Shown piece after piece: positions 63,303-64,000 of a DNA stretch of 64,000 nt. The notes below the pieces were generated by a model. The model searched no databases. It saw only the letters and a list, made by a program, of their open reading frames with translations, and was not told the DNA's origin. The translations under genes and the position numbers were made by a program. Positions within the stretch are counted from its first letter, which is position 1, and each line of letters starts with the position of its first letter. The stretch comes from UBA940 sp031548515 (GTDB lineage: Bacteria > Bacteroidota > Bacteroidia > Bacteroidales > Rikenellaceae): NCBI GenBank assembly GCA_031548515.1, contig JAVBRB010000017.1, positions 1 to 64,000 on the forward strand, in the 5' to 3' direction.

Positions 63303-63324
63303 TAATTATGCGATCGCATAATTA
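63303..63324. promoter_or_regulatory. Perfect 22-bp palindrome (operator candidate)
   Basis: TAATTATGCGA is followed by its exact reverse complement TCGCATAATTA. It ends 10 bases before the -7 element of the next gene, in the position of a repressor or activator site. Confidence 0.7.
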
Positions 63325-63334
63325 CGAATATTGC

Positions 63335-63342
63335 TATCTTTG
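63335..63342 (+). promoter_or_regulatory. -7 element TATCTTTG for the DUF819 gene
   Basis: TATCTTTG matches TAnnTTTG and lies 19 bases before the ATG at 63362. The palindrome at 63303-63324 occupies the -33 region. Confidence 0.65.
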
Positions 63343-63361
63343 TATCCATACCTGATTACCT

Positions 63362-64000
63362 ATGGTTGGAAATATACTCCTTGTAATATTCTTCCTTACG
63401 GCTCCCGCGGGAGTGCTGTGGCTGTGCCGCAAATTTCCGGTACTGAATAAAATAGGCCCCGTGATGATACTCTATGCAACGGGAGTCGTAGTCGGCAACC
63501 TGCCATGGCTGCCCCCGGGGACGAAACAGATACAGGAACTGGTCACTACGGCCATGATACCGCTGGCCATTCCGATGCTGCTGTTCAACTGCTCGTTCAA
63601 AAAAGGGCAGACCCGCATCGTGGGCAAAGCGTTGCTTGGCGGAGTTATTGCAGTTGTTACAGCCGTCATCCTTGGGTTTTTGCTTTTCCGCAACCACCTG
63701 GGGCCTGAGGCAGCGAAGATCGGGGGTATGGCCACTGCGGTCTATATAGGCGGTACTGTAAACCTGGCTGCAGTGCAACAAATGCTGGGCGCGCAGGAAA
63801 GTACCTACATAATGATGAATACTTATGACCTGATCGTCAGCGCGCTATATATGGCATTCCTGTTGATGGCGGGCATCACCCTGTTCCGCAAATTTCTGCC
63901 GGTCGACAAGTCGAAAATATCGGACCAGGCCAAAAAGGAACTCGCCGAAGAGGTGAAAAAAGCCGAGGCCGTGAACCCTTATGCCGGGTTCTTCCGGCAT
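63362..64000 (+). CDS. DUF819 family membrane protein (partial)
   Basis: The frame is open for 213 codons from ATG 63362 to the window edge. It contains at least five membrane helices, such as ILLVIFFLTAPAGVLWL, GPVMILYATGVVVGNLPWL and IPLAIPMLLFNCSFKKG. The pattern LGPEAAKIGGMATAVYIGGT with NLAAVQQML is typical of DUF819 (YjcL-like) proteins, a family related to anion or amino-acid transporters with unknown substrates. Full-length members have about 400 residues, so roughly half is missing. It starts behind a palindrome-marked promoter. Confidence 0.85.
   Translation, partial: MVGNILLVIFFLTAPAGVLWLCRKFPVLNKIGPVMILYATGVVVGNLPWLPPGTKQIQELVTTAMIPLAIPMLLFNCSFKKGQTRIVGKALLGGVIAVVTAVILGFLLFRNHLGPEAAKIGGMATAVYIGGTVNLAAVQQMLGAQESTYIMMNTYDLIVSALYMAFLLMAGITLFRKFLPVDKSKISDQAKKELAEEVKKAEAVNPYAGFFRH

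Noticed and set aside
1..64000. CRISPR arrays, rRNA genes, insertion sequences, integrases or prophage genes
   Set aside because: No evenly spaced direct repeats, rRNA segments, transposase or integrase motifs, or phage structural genes were seen on either strand.

Overview
The window reads as a chromosomal segment of a Bacteroidales bacterium, plausibly Rikenellaceae/Alistipes-like. The evidence is the gene families (Mfa1/FimB-type fimbriae with DUF3868 and DUF3575 partners, FecR/ECF sigma, DUF4249, DUF4296, DUF4199, DUF4293 and M64 peptidase), the Bacteroidetes promoter signature TTTG-N19-TAnnTTTG before several genes, the lack of Shine-Dalgarno sequences and moderate GC. There are no rRNA genes, insertion sequences, integrases or CRISPR arrays. 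Most of the window is well-packed core genome with two accessory-looking blocks.

Positions 1-13950 (minus strand) hold a type V fimbrial locus. In transcription order it is an ECF sigma factor, a strong terminator, a FecR anti-sigma factor, an STN-domain/DUF3575 outer-membrane barrel, a DUF3868/OmpA-like protein, the major Mfa1-type fimbrillin, a hairpin, a FimB/Mfa2-type anchor, and three large fimbrillin-like lipoproteins of which the last runs off the edge. Four of the lipoproteins carry a Ser/Thr-Arg-Ala site near residue 50, the expected protease site of type V pilins. The STN domain on a non-TonB barrel next to FecR suggests an unusual surface-sensing circuit.

Positions 14400-26900 carry a TraB/GumN protein, dxs, an OmpA lipoprotein, a small protein translationally coupled to pyrH, frr, a serine beta-lactamase-like lipoprotein, metY, a TonB receptor with its DUF4249 lipoprotein, an NlpE-like lipoprotein and a CAU-anticodon tRNA. 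Positions 27000-48300 are mainly housekeeping: flippase, dut, holB-like, folK, a Big_5 lipoprotein, an outer-membrane barrel, rbfA, a LolC/E-like permease, an amidohydrolase, folE, an M64 peptidase, a YciO-type protein, DUF4199, a GT2 glycosyltransferase preceded by a broken copy of its own 5-prime end, DUF4293, a TPR protein and gyrA.

Positions 48470-52260 are the most novel part: a three-gene module of an active-looking protein kinase fused to WG repeats, a TerY-like vWA protein, and a second WG protein whose N-terminal half appears to be a degenerate kinase. No PP2C phosphatase is present. The kinase gene has a clear promoter followed by a leader that folds on itself almost from the first nucleotide. 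Positions 52300-56600 are a Phe/Tyr biosynthesis operon (pheA, aminotransferase, tyrA, DAHP synthase/chorismate mutase) with a Phe/Tyr-rich leader peptide and a textbook attenuator. The rest is nadC, a DPP4-like S9 peptidase, a GH32-like glycosidase, der, a DUF4328 membrane protein and the start of a DUF819 transporter-like gene behind a perfect 22-bp palindrome.
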